Assembly: GCA_029261995.1 (NCBI GenBank)
Contig: JAJDAF010000039.1
Coordinates: forward strand, 310,001-374,000
Length of the DNA stretch: 64,000 nucleotides
Reading direction: 5' to 3'
Source of the DNA: Candidatus Zhuqueibacterota bacterium
GTDB taxonomy: Bacteria > Zhuqueibacterota > Zhuqueibacteria > Oceanimicrobiales > Oceanimicrobiaceae
The notes under the pieces were generated by a model. It did not search any database, had not been told where the DNA came from, and saw only the letters and a list, made by a program, of their open reading frames with translations. Within the stretch, counting starts at the first letter, position 1. Each line of letters begins with the position of its first letter. The position numbers were made by a program, and so were the translations under genes. Below are positions 44,402 through 53,852 of the stretch, one piece after another.

Positions 44402-45028
44402 CTAGTGCAGTCGAAAGACTACCGGAACCGCTACCCAGACGGCCACCGGCTGCTCTCTCTGATAGCCGGGATGCCATCGCGTTTGCATGATGGCGGCCTC
44501 TGCAGCCTGGTCCAGAGGCTGGTAGCCTGAGGTTTGCAGAATATGGGTTTGTTTGGGATGGCCATCAGCACCGACCAGGACCCGGACGATCACGCGGCCT
44601 TCGATGTGAAGCTTACGTGCGCTCTCGGGGTACACGAGATGGCGCGAAACCGATGCAGAACCGCCAATCAAGAAGGGTTTCTGTTCAACTGCAAAGAACT
44701 CATAGACCGGTTCGGTCATCCTCGGCGCTTGTGGCAATTCGAGTCCGGATCCGAAACCGATGGTTGGATCAATCGTCACTTCCGGCGGGAGCTCGGGGTC
44801 GTCGGAAGGGATTGGGACGGTAGGACGTGGTGGTGATGCAGGCCGTTTATTTCCGGTTTTTGGCGTCGGTGGCCGAACACCGCGATAAGGCTCCACAAAG
44901 GGCTTGGGGTACGCCTTCAAATCGATATTTCGGCCCACCCATGACAGAAAGAGCAGACAAGTCAGGGCAAGAATCAGCGCCATCTCAATGCGCTTGCGGT
45001 AGATTCTGTTGCGTTGTAGCTGTTTCAT
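44402..45028 (-). CDS. tonB: TonB family energy transducer
   Basis: 208 aa. One N-terminal membrane helix (MALILALTCLLFLSWVG), a Pro-rich periplasmic spacer (VRPPTPKTGNKRPASPPRP), and a C-terminal TonB domain: YPESARKLHIEGRVIVRVLV, DGHPKQTHILQTSGYQPLD, AAIMQTRWHPG. It couples the proton motive force, via an ExbB/ExbD pair, to an outer-membrane receptor; no receptor gene is adjacent. AAAGGAGGTG before the ATG is an excellent ribosome site. It follows the sigma factor and a 72-aa membrane protein, 22 bp after the latter. Confidence 0.88.
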   Translation of the reverse strand: MKQLQRNRIYRKRIEMALILALTCLLFLSWVGRNIDLKAYPKPFVEPYRGVRPPTPKTGNKRPASPPRPTVPIPSDDPELPPEVTIDPTIGFGSGLELPQAPRMTEPVYEFFAVEQKPFLIGGSASVSRHLVYPESARKLHIEGRVIVRVLVGADGHPKQTHILQTSGYQPLDQAAEAAIMQTRWHPGYQREQPVAVWVAVPVVFRLH

Positions 45029-45050
45029 GTCGCACCTCCTTTGCGTAAAT

Positions 45051-45269
45051 TCACTTGACGTACAGCACAAAAAAGACAAAAAGAAGAACCAAAATGATCG
45101 AAGCCAGCGCCCACGTCCAGGGTGGGACTTTCAACAGCGGACGGGCGCGCCGGCGCGCGCGTTGCGCATTAATAACGTGACGCCAGGTTCCCTTACGAAA
45201 CGGAGTGACATCCTGGTCAGGCAGCTTTCCGTCCTGCAAAAAGTTTTCAATCTCTCGAATCTTCTTCAT
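45051..45269 (-). CDS. Small membrane protein, candidate anti-sigma factor
   Basis: 72 aa: a charged N-terminal half (MKKIREIENFLQDGKLPDQD, then a very basic RARRRARP) and one C-terminal helix (TWALASIILVLLFVFFVLYV). It overlaps the upstream ECF sigma gene by 4 bp (ATGA), the usual arrangement of a sigma with its membrane regulator. The opening with LQDGKLP resembles the N-terminal part of anti-sigma domains, yet no zinc-binding HxxxCxxC is present. Function as an anti-sigma is an inference from context and topology. Confidence 0.6.
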   Translation of the reverse strand: MKKIREIENFLQDGKLPDQDVTPFRKGTWRHVINAQRARRRARPLLKVPPWTWALASIILVLLFVFFVLYVK

Positions 45270-45844
45270 AATATCTTTCTCAGTTGAATCAGCGCTCTCC
45301 GAAGGTGTGTCTTCACCGTGTTTTCGGGTAGCTCCAGAATCTCCGCAATCTCACGGATGGCCTTCCCTTCGAAATATTTCAAGGTCAGAACCGCCTGAAA
45401 CTTGGGCTTGAGTCTTTGAATACCGGCTGCCGCCTGCATAAACTTCTGATTCTTCAGAATGTTCTCTTCGATTTCAGTCAGGTGCGTGTCCGCTTCTTCA
45501 TCAGAACGAAGGTGTGCGACCATGTCTCGCGTGAGCGGCACCACGCGCTTTCGTTTTCGATAGTTGAGATTTACCTCGTTGGTCGCGATCCGGTAGAGCC
45601 ATGCAGAAAGGGAAATGTTCTTCCACTGAAAACCAGTAACATGCTGCACAGCTTTGCAGAAGGTGTTGGCTGTGAGGTCTTGCGCCAAACTGACGTTGGC
45701 GGTACGGCGCAGGATGTAATTGAATATCCGGTCGTGATACTTGATGAAGATATTCTCAAAAGCCGTGAGGTCGCTGCGGCACTGCCGGATCCAGACCAGC
45801 TCTTGCAGTTTCTCCGTTTCCAGCGGTTTGTGTGGCTCGCGCAA
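45266..45844 (-). CDS. ECF-type RNA polymerase sigma factor
   Basis: 192 aa. Region 2: FENIFIKYHDRIFNYILRRT, LAQDLTANTFCKAVQ and WLYRIATNEVNLNYRKRKR for -10 melting. Region 4: LKPKFQAVLTLKYFEGKAIR, then EIAEILELPENTVKTHLRRAL, a helix-turn-helix that reads the -35 element. No extra domain. It starts a unit with a 72-aa membrane protein and tonB, so it may respond to an envelope signal. The target regulon cannot be deduced. Confidence 0.93.
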   Translation of the reverse strand: MREPHKPLETEKLQELVWIRQCRSDLTAFENIFIKYHDRIFNYILRRTANVSLAQDLTANTFCKAVQHVTGFQWKNISLSAWLYRIATNEVNLNYRKRKRVVPLTRDMVAHLRSDEEADTHLTEIEENILKNQKFMQAAAGIQRLKPKFQAVLTLKYFEGKAIREIAEILELPENTVKTHLRRALIQLRKIL

Positions 45845-46075
45845 AATGCCTCCTGCCTTTGCGAATTGATTGTGGAGTTATTTAGTCAATGCAGTCGGGA
45901 GTCGAATGTTTCACTTGCTGTCAAGAACATTACAAATATCCGAAGCCACGCTGATGAACCTGCGGTATGTCACGACCATTTCTGGCGCAACGGACAAGTA
46001 GATGATGGTGGTTTGATTAGGATTTCACCACAGGAATTCAATAACCCGGCATAGATAATCAAGGGAGGATGGAAC

Positions 46076-46097
46076 GAAAAACCCCACTGCTTAATGG
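46076..46097 (-). terminator. Possible weak terminator after the solute-binding-like gene
   Basis: On the minus strand CCATT-AAGC-AGTGG (five pairs, one G-U) is followed by GG and five T residues, about 27 nt after the stop at 46124. The stem is short, so this is tentative. Confidence 0.3.
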
Positions 46098-46123
46098 TGC
46101 TGCAAGATGTCGTTGAACAAAGC

Positions 46124-47863
46124 TCACTTGAATGATAAATAGGGCAGCATCAGTTGCCCGCGAATCGTCCCCCGTTCTACTCTCCCGCTTGCCGACCGGA
46201 ACCCTTCATTTGCAATGATCGCCCGCCATTTAAGGTAGTAGAATCTTCGCAGGACATCATAGTCATTCTCCCGCATCTTGGCAAAGGGATTGAGCTGCAG
46301 ATCCGCATTTTTGTGAGCATGATACTGCTCCAGAACCGCGGACCACATCGGCCGGGAAGCTGGTGGTCCGAGCGTCTCTGAATTGAGCATCGAACTGCGC
46401 ACCGGGAGTTGAAATGAGTGGCGTGCAAGCTTCGCCTGAATGGTTTTCCGGGTCATCCATTTTGCCAGTCCGACTGACAAAGCATACGAAGGCGAAGATT
46501 TTGGAATTCCCCAAAACCAGACATTTGCAAATCCAGCTCTCTTGTGCTCCCCACCCGCCGGATAGTTGCTACCGAGAGGCAAAGGTGCAATACCGATGTC
46601 AGGGTCGTTTGGCTGCAGGCCGGCCAACTGTGAGCCATTCAGAAAAGCCATGAACACCCTGCCCGAGTTGAGCAGCCCTACAATATCTCCCTGCGTTGTA
46701 CCGCCAGGCAACCATGTAGCCGGATAAAGTAGATCGGCCTCACGCAGAATGGCATCCCAGTAGAACGCTTCGACTACACCTGCTGCCAGCGGACCGTTGG
46801 TCCGGTTGGGTAAACTAAAAACATCATCGAGCCGGGCGCCGTGCGCGAGCGCTTTGTTCAGAATCAGGCTAAATGTAGCTGGTGAATCAGTGCAGGGGTA
46901 GGCAAGCTTCGGCTCGTGGCCAGCGCCTTGATTCCTGGCCCAGAAGGCGCCAGCGACAAAAATATCAAGATAATCCCATTGCCCAACGTCGGATTCGAGT
47001 TCGTAGTCCGTCGGCAGTGGAATACCGGCGACCCTGCTCAGTCGATAATCCAGGTCGGCGCGCCGATCACGCCAAAGCTCAACCGCTTCACTCACCTTTG
47101 ATTTTCGGTAGACCAAGACGAGGGTCTCGTACGCGGACGGCAAGAAGAACAACTCGCCATTTCCAGCCTGATTTCTGCCAAAGCGCAATGCTGTGCTGTC
47201 GATTGGCGCAAGCAACTTCTGGAATCTGTCAACGGGCATGTGGAGATGATTGCGGGCTACTTCTTCAAAAGACATCATAGCCACGGGCTCGGCATTCATG
47301 AGTACGCCCGTCAGGTTCAGCGGCACATACGTCAACAGAAGTCCTGATGAATCCAGACTCGACTCAACTTTGGGGAGCAACTCGTGGTCGTTTTCCGGCG
47401 AATACGTATCGATGACGATATCGACGTCGTATTCCGTCTCGAACCCCGACAGCATTTCAGTATCGATCCAATGTGCCGTTTGCCGTGTGTCTGGCAACAG
47501 AATCGTGTACTGCTGAGGTGGCGCTGCAGACAGATGATAAAAGGCGAGGCCGAAAAGAATGCTGCCAATGATGTAGGCTACGCCTTCGGTTTTTAGTGTG
47601 AAGTCCTGCGTTCCGGGCTCACCATGGAACCAGGCCGCGATGAGAACCATCGGAAAGAGTGCGATCCCGAAATTTCGGATAATCTCAATGGTGCCGGCTG
47701 AGAACCCGAAATAGATTATCATGGGCTCCAGCGCATTCCAGATCCCAATGAAATAGACTGCCGCCCACCAGTGCACCCGTTTGTCAATCAACGCACGAAA
47801 GAATCTCTTGACAGCTGTGACACTGGTTTGAATCAAGGACTTCTCTGATGAATTCTCGCTCAT
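46124..47863 (-). CDS. Membrane-anchored extracellular solute-binding-like protein
   Basis: 579 aa. The first 45 residues are cytoplasmic; then come about three helices (WWAAVYFIGIWNALEPMIIY, IRNFGIALFPMVLIAAWF, VAYIIGSILFGLAFYHLSA, to residue about 128). The remaining 450 residues look like an SBP_bac_1-type periplasmic binding domain: TILLPDTRQ, MLSGFETEYDVDIVID, ELLPKVESSLDSSGLLLTYV, DIGIAPLPLG, FWGIPKSSPSYALSVGLAKW. There is no ABC permease or ATPase next to it, so binding may serve sensing rather than uptake. ATG 47863 has GAGG 8 nt upstream. It is the last gene of the CHAT-TPR unit on this strand. Confidence 0.72.
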   Translation of the reverse strand: MSENSSEKSLIQTSVTAVKRFFRALIDKRVHWWAAVYFIGIWNALEPMIIYFGFSAGTIEIIRNFGIALFPMVLIAAWFHGEPGTQDFTLKTEGVAYIIGSILFGLAFYHLSAAPPQQYTILLPDTRQTAHWIDTEMLSGFETEYDVDIVIDTYSPENDHELLPKVESSLDSSGLLLTYVPLNLTGVLMNAEPVAMMSFEEVARNHLHMPVDRFQKLLAPIDSTALRFGRNQAGNGELFFLPSAYETLVLVYRKSKVSEAVELWRDRRADLDYRLSRVAGIPLPTDYELESDVGQWDYLDIFVAGAFWARNQGAGHEPKLAYPCTDSPATFSLILNKALAHGARLDDVFSLPNRTNGPLAAGVVEAFYWDAILREADLLYPATWLPGGTTQGDIVGLLNSGRVFMAFLNGSQLAGLQPNDPDIGIAPLPLGSNYPAGGEHKRAGFANVWFWGIPKSSPSYALSVGLAKWMTRKTIQAKLARHSFQLPVRSSMLNSETLGPPASRPMWSAVLEQYHAHKNADLQLNPFAKMRENDYDVLRRFYYLKWRAIIANEGFRSASGRVERGTIRGQLMLPYLSFK

Positions 47864-47985
47864 CTGCTTGCCTCGCTGGTTAAGGAGAATGCCAAACGTC
47901 ACCGTCTCATACCGGCCCATCTGACGTGCAAGTTGCAGGAACGGCAGATCCGGCGGCTCGACGCCATGCTGAAAACTTCCGGAGT

Positions 47986-48891
47986 CTAACTCTGCAGACT
48001 TGGGAAACGCAAGTCGAACAGCTCAAACAATCCCTTGACCTCGGAACGCACGAACTCCACATCTTGTGTGCTTTCGACCAGAAAGAGGCTGCTAAGTTCG
48101 CGCAGGCCGCCCTTAAGCTCACGAGATCTCTCATCACGCTGACCGGCCTGAAAAATCTCATTGGCCAGGTCCATGAAATGGCCAATGTTGATGCCCTGGA
48201 AAGAATGATTCATCACGTTACGTAGGTAGCCCACATCACTCTCGCTGGCGACGAGGCAGAGATTCGAAAGCTCAGCCTGCCAGACCAGCCACTTGCCCAA
48301 TGTAAAACTAACACTGCTCTTCGAGTCTTTCAGCATGAAAACCCCGAGTTGCGATGAAATCGCCTCCAATGCCTCGTCTACCTCACGAATATCGACGGTT
48401 TTGTTACGCTGTTTGCTGGCGGCGAACTTCTGCTTGATGGCATCGATGGCCTCCAGGAGATCTTGTGGGGCCTGCAACAGGTGCAGGCGGTGATTGATCT
48501 TCAGCAGGTACTCTTCCATCGCATACTTAAGCTGGTCCAGTTGCTGAGGGTTACGACTTCCGGCCATAAATTGGGCCCAGTCCCAGCGAGCCGCCGTGAA
48601 ATAGGCGCCAACGATTGTGGCTTTCTTTAAATCTGCTTCCTGCTCAAGCTGTTCGGCTTGCACGGGAAGCTCGTCTCCGCCACGTAGGCTGAATAACACC
48701 ATCTCATCGCTAAGTCGCGGCAAGGCCTGGTCCATCACATCTACAGAAATTGCGCTTTCGCCAAGACGCTGCAGGATGTCATCGATGTCGGGCGGCGGGT
48801 GCTGTGCGCACGCGCTGGTGCAGTTAAGAAAAAGAATGAGTGTGGCCAGAGCCCCACCTGGCGGCCTGAAGGGTGATTTAAAAAGCTTCAT
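47986..48891 (-). CDS. Exported helical protein of unknown function
   Basis: 301 aa from the ATG at 48891, preceded by GGAGG with ideal spacing; the open frame to 49086 is not needed. Signal peptide with GGALATLILFLNCTSACAQ. The mature part is almost all amphipathic helix (AEQLEQEADLKKATIVGAYF, YAMEEYLLKINHRLHLL, REVDEALEAISSQLGVF, VEFVRSEVKGLFELFDL). No family recognised. Probably periplasmic. It lies 55 bp after the CHAT-TPR gene and 122 bp before the solute-binding-like gene. Confidence 0.7.
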   Translation of the reverse strand: MKLFKSPFRPPGGALATLILFLNCTSACAQHPPPDIDDILQRLGESAISVDVMDQALPRLSDEMVLFSLRGGDELPVQAEQLEQEADLKKATIVGAYFTAARWDWAQFMAGSRNPQQLDQLKYAMEEYLLKINHRLHLLQAPQDLLEAIDAIKQKFAASKQRNKTVDIREVDEALEAISSQLGVFMLKDSKSSVSFTLGKWLVWQAELSNLCLVASESDVGYLRNVMNHSFQGINIGHFMDLANEIFQAGQRDERSRELKGGLRELSSLFLVESTQDVEFVRSEVKGLFELFDLRFPSLQS

Positions 48892-48946
48892 GACGCAACC
48901 TCCATAACATTTGACAATACCGAGAACAGACTGCAAGATGTGTTGA

Positions 48947-51900
48947 CTACCGTGCAGCATCAGTGGCAGCGGGCGGCGTGCTCCAGTAGCCGTACAATAA
49001 AAAACCTGCCCAAAAGAACGGATGTGCCGTCTGTGGATTTCTGAGCATGGCCAACTGTGCATCACGCAAGGCCATTGCTTTATCATGCTTGGCTTGAAAA
49101 AAATTCCTGAAAAAGGCTGACATGAGATTCGGGGTAAACATGTCGCTGACCGGCCAAAGCGTGGCCATCACTGAGGATGCGCCCGCCTGACTAAAGGACT
49201 GAACCAGGTTCCGAACGCCGAAGACCGGGGTGTCTTCGCCAACCGCCGTGGCGCAGTTTGGGAGAATCGCAAGATCCATCCGGGCAAAATTGCCGCCTGA
49301 CTGTCTGGCCTGCTCAATTTCGCGAGTGTACCAGCGGCCATCCTCGCCGTCGGCGCTTGCCAACTGCAAGTAGGTCTTGCCGGTTTGCTCAGGATTGACA
49401 TTACAATGGCCAGACAGAATGAAGACACAGCTTTGCAGGCTCTCCGTTTTCGCCCGGGACTCAGATGCATCCCGCTCCGTGAAAATCCGGGCTTGTGGCG
49501 CAAATACGCGCAAGCTATCCACCTCCCGCTGGACCCCTGACAGATTTCCGGCGGAGTAACCCAGATAAGAAACCCGCTGGCGACAAACATCCGCCGATAC
49601 ATTCGAACCGCCACTGATGCTGCGCGCAAATGTCGTGGAGGTCAGGTAGGCAACGGTCCATTTTTGAATAACAAACTCAAGGTGGCCATCGCTTTGCTCT
49701 GTCAACGCGTGCAGAGGCAAGTAGTAGAGCATGCCGGACGGGATAATGAGTAGAGTCTTCGCGGCGCCAAACAGATTGGCCACTGGTTTGATGAGATAGC
49801 GATGCAATTCCGTAGAAATCTTGACAAGCGGCCGCAGCCTGTCCTCGGACCAGGAGTCCACCCTCAAAAAATCATCTACTTCGGCACGGCCTCGGCCCGA
49901 CTCCACGAAATTCTGAACAGCGTCATCCCTCTGCTTCTTGACCAGTGCCCGATACTCCCTGATTTTTGCATACAGGTCTGCACGCGAAATGTCAACTGAC
50001 GTGGCCTTGTAATCATCCTGTGTGGCCACGTAAATGTAGAGCTTGTTGGGTGCGGGATAAAAAGTCACGACAACGGCGTCGTCTGGAATCTTGTCCTGAA
50101 TCGAAGCGATGTTCGCTGCGCTGATACGCAAAACTCCCGGATAGTCCGGATAGTTCTCGAAAAGCCAGCGTTCCAGATCCGTGACTTCCTGCGAGGTTCG
50201 CGCCAGGACCACAGACAGCCGGTTCACCACTGCGGTATTCTTCTGATTCTGTTGAATCTGACCCTGCAGCAGTCGCTCTTTCTCGAGTACGATTTTGAGT
50301 TCCGCAAGCTTGTTTGCCAGCTTCAGATTTCCGGTGGTTCGAGCTTTGCCCTCGTAGAGTTCTACCAGCCCCGTCGATAATGACCGGTCGATGTACTCGT
50401 AAGCACGGTTAGCATCTCCGAGTCTGTCAAACAGGAGTGAAATAACACGATCGTAAAGGTCAGTAGTACTCTTGATGTACGATTGGAACAAGTCGCCGTT
50501 CTTGAACCCTTCACGAATGTGCTCGACCTCAGAAATAGCTCTGTCGTAGGCCGTGAGTGCGCTCTCATACTGTCCCATCTGTTCATAGGCGACACCCTGG
50601 TTCGAAAAGACGGCAATGAGAAGGCGCTTCAGATAAATGCCTTCCGCCTCCTTCTGAGCCATCTGAAAATGGGAAAGTGCAGGTAGATTCAGCCCGCGCT
50701 CGAGTTCCAGAATTCCCAGATTATTGAGGGCGATTGCGACACTTTCAGATTCCTTGAACCGGCTGCTTATGGCATTGGCCTGTTCATAGAATAGGCGCGC
50801 CTGGTTGACATCGCGCTTGCGGTGTGCGATATTTCCGAGATTGATATAGGCCGACGCTATCATCAGCGAGTCTTTTTGCAGAGACGCAATTGCAAGAACT
50901 TCGCTGTGGTGGGTTTGCGCAACATCAACATCTCCGGCTACAGTCAGAATGTTCGCCAAACCGGTGAGGCTCGCCATAATATGGCTTGAATCGCGTACCG
51001 CGCGCGCTTGCCGCAGGGCAGCTTGGTAGAATTTAGTAGCCTCACTATCTGAGTTGATTTCGTGGTAGACATTAGCTTTGTTTACCAGCGCGGTCAAGCC
51101 AAGTTTAATAATCTCCGGGTCAAGTGAAGCGGAGTCGGCGCCGGCTCTATCATAAAACGCGATGGCCTGTTCATACAAATCGCGCTGATAAAAGGAATCC
51201 GCTTGCCGCAAGGCGATGCGCAATTGTCCCACCCGATCGCCAGACTGCTGGTAGAGTTCTCCGGCCTTATTGAGATAATCCGATGACGTGTCAAAATCTC
51301 CGAGAGCCGATGACGATTTGGAAAGTCTGTCGTAGGCAGCGATTTTCTGTTCGCCCTGCACGAACGTGCCACCGTCGCGCAGAGCCTCCTGAAATTTCGA
51401 ATGCGCTTCAGAATACAAACCCTGGCCAAAGTAGACATCACCCAGACCCAGGAGCACTTTGAATGCATTTACCTGGTCGTGATTGTCCTGAAAAATGCCA
51501 AGGCATTGCTCGTACTTCAGCCAGGCGTCTTCGTGTCTATAGAGCTTGACAAGGCAGTCAGCGGCATGCCGCCGGCATTCGGCAAGCTCTTGCTTCGAAC
51601 CTGTCGTTTCGTATCGCGCTGAGGCTTCGTTGTACAGAGCAAGCGCCTGCTCATAGTGTTCGAGATTGAAGGTTGCGTGACCGGCATTAGTCAGACAAAG
51701 AGCCGCGTTTTCGACGTCCCCGCCAGTGCTGAAGACGGATTCCGCTCTGAGGTAGAGATCGATTGCGGCGGCGTACTCCTTATTTCCGAAGCGCACGCGG
51801 GCCACGCCAAAATCGCATTCCGCGACACCTTGTGCCTTGCCAGCCGAAGAGAGGAGTGCTCTGGCATGAACGTAGGCGTTTTCGGCCTTGCGGGGATCAG

Positions 51901-53761
51901 CTGGCGCCACATTCAGGTACAGGCCGCCCAAGTCTTTGTAGCAAGCAGCCATGCCCTCTGAGTCGTTTAGGGATTCATAGATTCGAAGGGCTGTAAGGTA
52001 GCGGTCGAGAGCCGAACGCAGGCGAGACTCACCGGACTTGATGGTTGCGCCGATCTCCTTGTGACAGTCAGCCTCACTTTTCCTGTCATTCAACTCGCCA
52101 TATAGCACGAGAGCCTGAGTGAAGCGCTCGATGGCGACGCTATGGTTGCTTGACTTTTTGTGAGCCAGACCGCCATTGTAAAGCGCGTTCGCGGCACTTT
52201 GTTTCTTCCCTGCCTCCATGTAGGCCTTGCCGGCAGCCTCGAAAAGCGGAGCAGCCTCGGCGTTGCGCTCAAGAGCCAAATTGCAGCGGCCCTTGCCAAA
52301 AAGCGCCTGTCCGAGTTGACTTTTCGAAAACGCCAAGCGAGGGTTCCCGGAAAGAACGCGCTCGTACTCGAGCAACGCCCCTTCGAAGTCAGCGGATTCG
52401 CGGCGGGTATCGGCCAGCTTCAGGCGGATGTCGAAAATTTGTTGCCGCAAGGATGTTGTCCCGGTGGCCAATTCAAGCGCGCGACGATATGCCTCCAATG
52501 CCAGGGGTTGATGGCCAAGTTCAGCGTAAGCGTCGCCCTGTTTGCGATACGACTCAAGTGCATCAACGGGATTTCCTAGTTGCTGGTACAACTGAGCACA
52601 GCTACCGAAATGCACTGCCGCTTGTTCAGACTGCTCGTCCGCGGTAAGAGCATCCCCGAGATTCCCAAGCGCCTCTGCTTTTTGCGGATACAGGCCACTC
52701 TCCTCAGATATCGCGACTGCTTCGCGATAGTGCCGGGCAGCTTCCGAGAATTTTCCGCTGTTGAAGTTGGCGTGGCCAAGAGCAGTCAAGGCCGGCAGCA
52801 GGCTGCGGGAATCTCCGCCTGAGCGGTAGGTACTGACAACCGCGTGCAGGTGCTCGGCTGCACGCTCCCAATTCTCCAGCTTGAGAAAACACTGAGCAAT
52901 ATTGTACTCGCAGATTGCGCCAGAGCCAGCGTCGCCGATCTCAGTCAATCGGCGCGAGCCTTGTTGAAATGCCACAAGTGAGGGCTGCCACTGCTCAAGG
53001 GCAAAATGCGCATTTCCGAGGCGAAAATACGCGTAGGCAAGCGTTCGCGGATCAGAGCTTTGCTGGACCACCGACTCCAAATGCAGAATCGCCTGCGCGA
53101 AATGGTTCAACTGATATTCGCAAGTCGCGAGATTGTAACGACTCTCGGTGGCCTTGTCGGAATTCCGAAGTTTGTCGTAAATCGTAAGCGCAGATTTTAA
53201 CGCCTGCGCGGCATCAGCGTAGCGTTCGGCAGCGAGATGTACTTTACCAAGCCCGGCAAGGCTGTTTGCCTCACCTTCAAGATTGCCATGTGCGCGGTAG
53301 CTCGCGACGGCCAGGTTGAAACTCCTGACAGCCAAATCGGCAGAGCCTGAGTCATGATAGGTCCAGCCCAGCAGCCAGTGAAGCTCGGCTTCTGTGGCCT
53401 GATCCGTGACCTGACCGGAGAGATGGTACTGCAGCGCCTGTCTAAATGCATTCAACGCGTCGGAGGTTCGGCCCAACCGACGGCTGGTCTGTCCGACGAG
53501 TTTTAAGGCCTGGGCTGCCTGCGCTATGGCACCGGCGCGTTTGAAACAATCGGTGGCTTGTTTGAAGGAGGTCAGGGCTGATTCGAGGGCGCCGGCGTTG
53601 AAGGAGTGGATGGCGCGGTTGTAGGTGGCGTTACAGGAGTGAGACGCACGCGACTGCCAAGTTCCTTGAGAAGCATTAGCCTGAATGACCAGGATTGTTA
53701 GAGAGACTAAGACCATCCGGCGGCCGGAATATGAGCGGTGGTGGACGAACACATCACTCAA
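48947..53761 (-). CDS. Exported giant TPR protein with C-terminal CHAT (caspase-like) domain
   Basis: 1604 aa. N-terminal hydrophobic segment MVLVSLTILVIQANASQ suggests export. Residues about 40-1200 are some 25-30 tetratricopeptide repeats (FNAGALESALTSFKQATDCF, ALNNLGILELERGLNLPALS), then a coiled linker (about 1200-1290), then a CHAT domain: LLIIPSGMLYYLPLHAL, FILSGHCNVNP with His1452, AILPNCATAVGED with Cys1503, AGASSVMATLWPVSD, FFWAGFLLYGYW. The His-Cys dyad of this caspase relative is in place, so it may be an active protease. The TTG at 53761 has AAGGTAG upstream; the ATG at 53716 is the alternative. Between it and the upstream ExbB/ExbD operon sits only a small plus-strand gene. Confidence 0.85.
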   Translation of the reverse strand: MSDVFVHHRSYSGRRMVLVSLTILVIQANASQGTWQSRASHSCNATYNRAIHSFNAGALESALTSFKQATDCFKRAGAIAQAAQALKLVGQTSRRLGRTSDALNAFRQALQYHLSGQVTDQATEAELHWLLGWTYHDSGSADLAVRSFNLAVASYRAHGNLEGEANSLAGLGKVHLAAERYADAAQALKSALTIYDKLRNSDKATESRYNLATCEYQLNHFAQAILHLESVVQQSSDPRTLAYAYFRLGNAHFALEQWQPSLVAFQQGSRRLTEIGDAGSGAICEYNIAQCFLKLENWERAAEHLHAVVSTYRSGGDSRSLLPALTALGHANFNSGKFSEAARHYREAVAISEESGLYPQKAEALGNLGDALTADEQSEQAAVHFGSCAQLYQQLGNPVDALESYRKQGDAYAELGHQPLALEAYRRALELATGTTSLRQQIFDIRLKLADTRRESADFEGALLEYERVLSGNPRLAFSKSQLGQALFGKGRCNLALERNAEAAPLFEAAGKAYMEAGKKQSAANALYNGGLAHKKSSNHSVAIERFTQALVLYGELNDRKSEADCHKEIGATIKSGESRLRSALDRYLTALRIYESLNDSEGMAACYKDLGGLYLNVAPADPRKAENAYVHARALLSSAGKAQGVAECDFGVARVRFGNKEYAAAIDLYLRAESVFSTGGDVENAALCLTNAGHATFNLEHYEQALALYNEASARYETTGSKQELAECRRHAADCLVKLYRHEDAWLKYEQCLGIFQDNHDQVNAFKVLLGLGDVYFGQGLYSEAHSKFQEALRDGGTFVQGEQKIAAYDRLSKSSSALGDFDTSSDYLNKAGELYQQSGDRVGQLRIALRQADSFYQRDLYEQAIAFYDRAGADSASLDPEIIKLGLTALVNKANVYHEINSDSEATKFYQAALRQARAVRDSSHIMASLTGLANILTVAGDVDVAQTHHSEVLAIASLQKDSLMIASAYINLGNIAHRKRDVNQARLFYEQANAISSRFKESESVAIALNNLGILELERGLNLPALSHFQMAQKEAEGIYLKRLLIAVFSNQGVAYEQMGQYESALTAYDRAISEVEHIREGFKNGDLFQSYIKSTTDLYDRVISLLFDRLGDANRAYEYIDRSLSTGLVELYEGKARTTGNLKLANKLAELKIVLEKERLLQGQIQQNQKNTAVVNRLSVVLARTSQEVTDLERWLFENYPDYPGVLRISAANIASIQDKIPDDAVVVTFYPAPNKLYIYVATQDDYKATSVDISRADLYAKIREYRALVKKQRDDAVQNFVESGRGRAEVDDFLRVDSWSEDRLRPLVKISTELHRYLIKPVANLFGAAKTLLIIPSGMLYYLPLHALTEQSDGHLEFVIQKWTVAYLTSTTFARSISGGSNVSADVCRQRVSYLGYSAGNLSGVQREVDSLRVFAPQARIFTERDASESRAKTESLQSCVFILSGHCNVNPEQTGKTYLQLASADGEDGRWYTREIEQARQSGGNFARMDLAILPNCATAVGEDTPVFGVRNLVQSFSQAGASSVMATLWPVSDMFTPNLMSAFFRNFFQAKHDKAMALRDAQLAMLRNPQTAHPFFWAGFLLYGYWSTPPAATDAAR

Positions 53762-53852
53762 GACGTTCTACCTTGCCCGGCGGCGCACATGGCAGGAGAA
53801 CTGAGTTGAATGTACCTTCCGCACAAGGGTGCCCGTGCAGGTACACTAACAT

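Noticed and set aside
46124-47863. ABC importer locus
   Set aside because: No permease or ATPase with Walker motifs is adjacent, so the solute-binding-like domain is not evidence for an importer.
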